A stretch of 6,381 nucleotides of DNA from Clostridiales bacterium (lineage in GTDB: Bacteria; Bacillota; Clostridia; Oscillospirales; Oscillospiraceae): NCBI GenBank assembly GCA_019418525.1, contig DYBS01000056.1, forward strand, positions 4,602 through 10,982. The letters are read 5' to 3'. Shown one piece after another: positions 5,639 through 6,381 of this stretch; positions within the stretch are counted from its first letter, which is position 1, and each line of letters starts with the position of its first letter. The position numbers and the translations under genes were made by a program. The notes under the pieces are model-generated. The model ran no database searches. It saw only the letters and a program-made list of their open reading frames with translations, and was not told where the DNA came from.

Positions 5639-5896
5639 ATGAAAAAGCGACTGGAGATCGTCTGTGCCACCGCCATCACTTCGGGTATCCTTCTCTTGCT
5701 GCTGGGCATCCTGTTTGCAGCGGTGCTCTCCTCCGACCCCGGCGACGCCGCCTCGGTGGAGCAGCAGGCCGCCGCGCTGGGCTGGCTCCGGGCCGGCCAG
5801 GTAGACGCGGTGGTGGGCGCGGTGCTCTTTGCCGTGGGCCTGGGTCTGCGGCTGTGGCTGAACCGCCAGCCCCGGCCGCGCCGCCGCCGTCGCTGA
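5639..5896 (+). CDS. Small two-segment membrane protein, unknown function
   Basis: I do not recognise this 85-residue protein. It starts MKKRLE and has two hydrophobic stretches, about 7-30 (leucine-rich) and 56-74, joined by a short acidic and Gln/Ala-rich linker (31-55). It ends in a strongly basic tail with five arginines (81-85). With the positive N-terminus and tail, the topology is probably both ends inside with a short external loop, by the positive-inside rule. The first segment could alternatively act as a signal anchor. The ATG is preceded by a modest AAAGGG (5624-5629). A TTG-started overlapping frame (5635-5910) was judged a shadow because it has no membrane or codon-use logic. 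It lies 35 nt after uvrB with no promoter or T-tract terminator between, so it may share uvrB's SOS-controlled transcript. Confidence 0.75.
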   Translation: MKKRLEIVCATAITSGILLLLLGILFAAVLSSDPGDAASVEQQAAALGWLRAGQVDAVVGAVLFAVGLGLRLWLNRQPRPRRRRR

Positions 5897-5930
5897 GCGG
5901 TCCCCTCTGACCGGAAAGGAGGCGTTCTTC

Positions 5931-6381
5931 ATGGCGCGCTGGAAGAACCTCAGCCGTTTTCAGCAGTTCCTGCTGATTTTACAGGCCGCATTTCTGGTGG
6001 TCTGCTCGATCCTCTACCCCATCTTCTCCCGGATGGAGGGCATCTCCTACCGGGACAGCTTCCTCCGATACCGTGCGGAGGGGGAGAACGCCGTCTACTC
6101 CGGCAAGGTGGACGGCGTGCCGGTGACCTTCACCGCCTCCCCGGACAAAACTCTGGTGTTCCAGTCCGGCGACAGCATTCCCGTCACCTATACCGTTACG
6201 GAAGATTCCTCCGCCGTACCGAAGGATCACGATATGAGTGACGTCCTCACCGGCGTGGAGGTCCGGCGGGACGGGGAAGTTCTGTTCCGGGGCGGCTGGT
6301 ATACGGGCGGTGGCTTTGACGTTCTGGTGGACGAGGACGGCAATCAGATCGCCCCCACCATCACCATCTCCTACGGCGGGG
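5931..6381 (+). CDS. Single-pass membrane-anchored protein, unknown function (3' end cut by window edge)
   Basis: The first 150 codons are open to the right edge with no stop. The protein starts MARWKNLSRFQQ, then has a single hydrophobic segment about 13-32 (LLILQAAFLVVCSILYPIF region), then a soluble region rich in short beta-strand-like stretches such as VDGVPVTFTASPDKTLVFQSGD (60-81) and VTYTVTED (85-92). This suggests an N-terminal anchor with a beta-sheet domain outside the cell. I do not recognise the family. The start is well supported: AAAGGAGG (5915-5922) lies 8 nt before the ATG. It follows the small membrane gene after 34 nt and appears to belong to the same transcription unit. 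Codon use matches the neighbours, so nothing points to recent transfer. Confidence 0.78.
   Translation, partial: MARWKNLSRFQQFLLILQAAFLVVCSILYPIFSRMEGISYRDSFLRYRAEGENAVYSGKVDGVPVTFTASPDKTLVFQSGDSIPVTYTVTEDSSAVPKDHDMSDVLTGVEVRRDGEVLFRGGWYTGGGFDVLVDEDGNQIAPTITISYGG

Noticed and set aside
5635..5910. TTG-started frame overlapping the small membrane gene
   Set aside because: Gly/Pro/Arg-rich product without domains. The ATG frame four bases later gives two clean membrane segments.
5898..5913. Hairpin CGGTC/GACCG just before the ribosome-binding site of the last gene
   Set aside because: Only 5 bp, it does not cover the AAAGGAGG and has no T tract; likely chance.
1..6381. Mobile elements, CRISPR repeats, tRNA or rRNA genes
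   Set aside because: I saw no transposase or integrase motifs, regularly spaced repeats, or structural RNA signatures anywhere in the window.

Overview
The window looks like a chromosomal segment of a GC-rich Firmicute. GC is high, and third codon positions are mostly G or C. Ribosome-binding sites are strong and Firmicute-like (AAGGAGG type), and there is a Bacillus-type LexA box (GAAC-N4-GTTC). A gut Oscillospiraceae relative (Flavonifractor/Oscillibacter-like) is my best guess; this is an inference from sequence style, not a search. No mobile element, CRISPR array, rRNA or tRNA is visible, and coding density is high.

Layout. Positions 1-1983 (minus strand) hold the start of a surface-polysaccharide operon. 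A GT4-type glycosyltransferase (880-1983) is followed 9 nt later by an O-antigen ligase/polymerase-like membrane protein that runs off the left edge. A 169-bp divergent spacer (1984-2152) carries two back-to-back sigma-A-type promoters, one for each direction. On the plus strand, pyrE (orotate phosphoribosyltransferase, 2153-2827) and radC (JAMM-domain protein, 2840-3517) form a tight two-gene unit.

The 118-bp gap after radC is the most information-dense part. A good sigma-A promoter (3522-3550) has a perfect LexA palindrome in its spacer, followed by a terminator-like GC hairpin with a T tract (3561-3604), and then the strong ribosome-binding site of uvrB (3636-5603, complete and canonical). 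Two unrecognised membrane-protein genes follow uvrB on the same strand: an 85-residue protein with two predicted membrane segments (5639-5896), and a single-pass protein cut by the right edge (5931-6381). No terminator lies between them, so they may be co-transcribed with uvrB.

Functionally the window joins three routine modules: polysaccharide synthesis, pyrimidine synthesis plus RadC, and SOS-controlled nucleotide excision repair. The items most worth a second look are the hairpin and alternative pairing in the uvrB leader, the two membrane genes possibly placed under SOS control, and a short patch of foreign-looking codon use inside uvrB. I see no convincing wholly new system.
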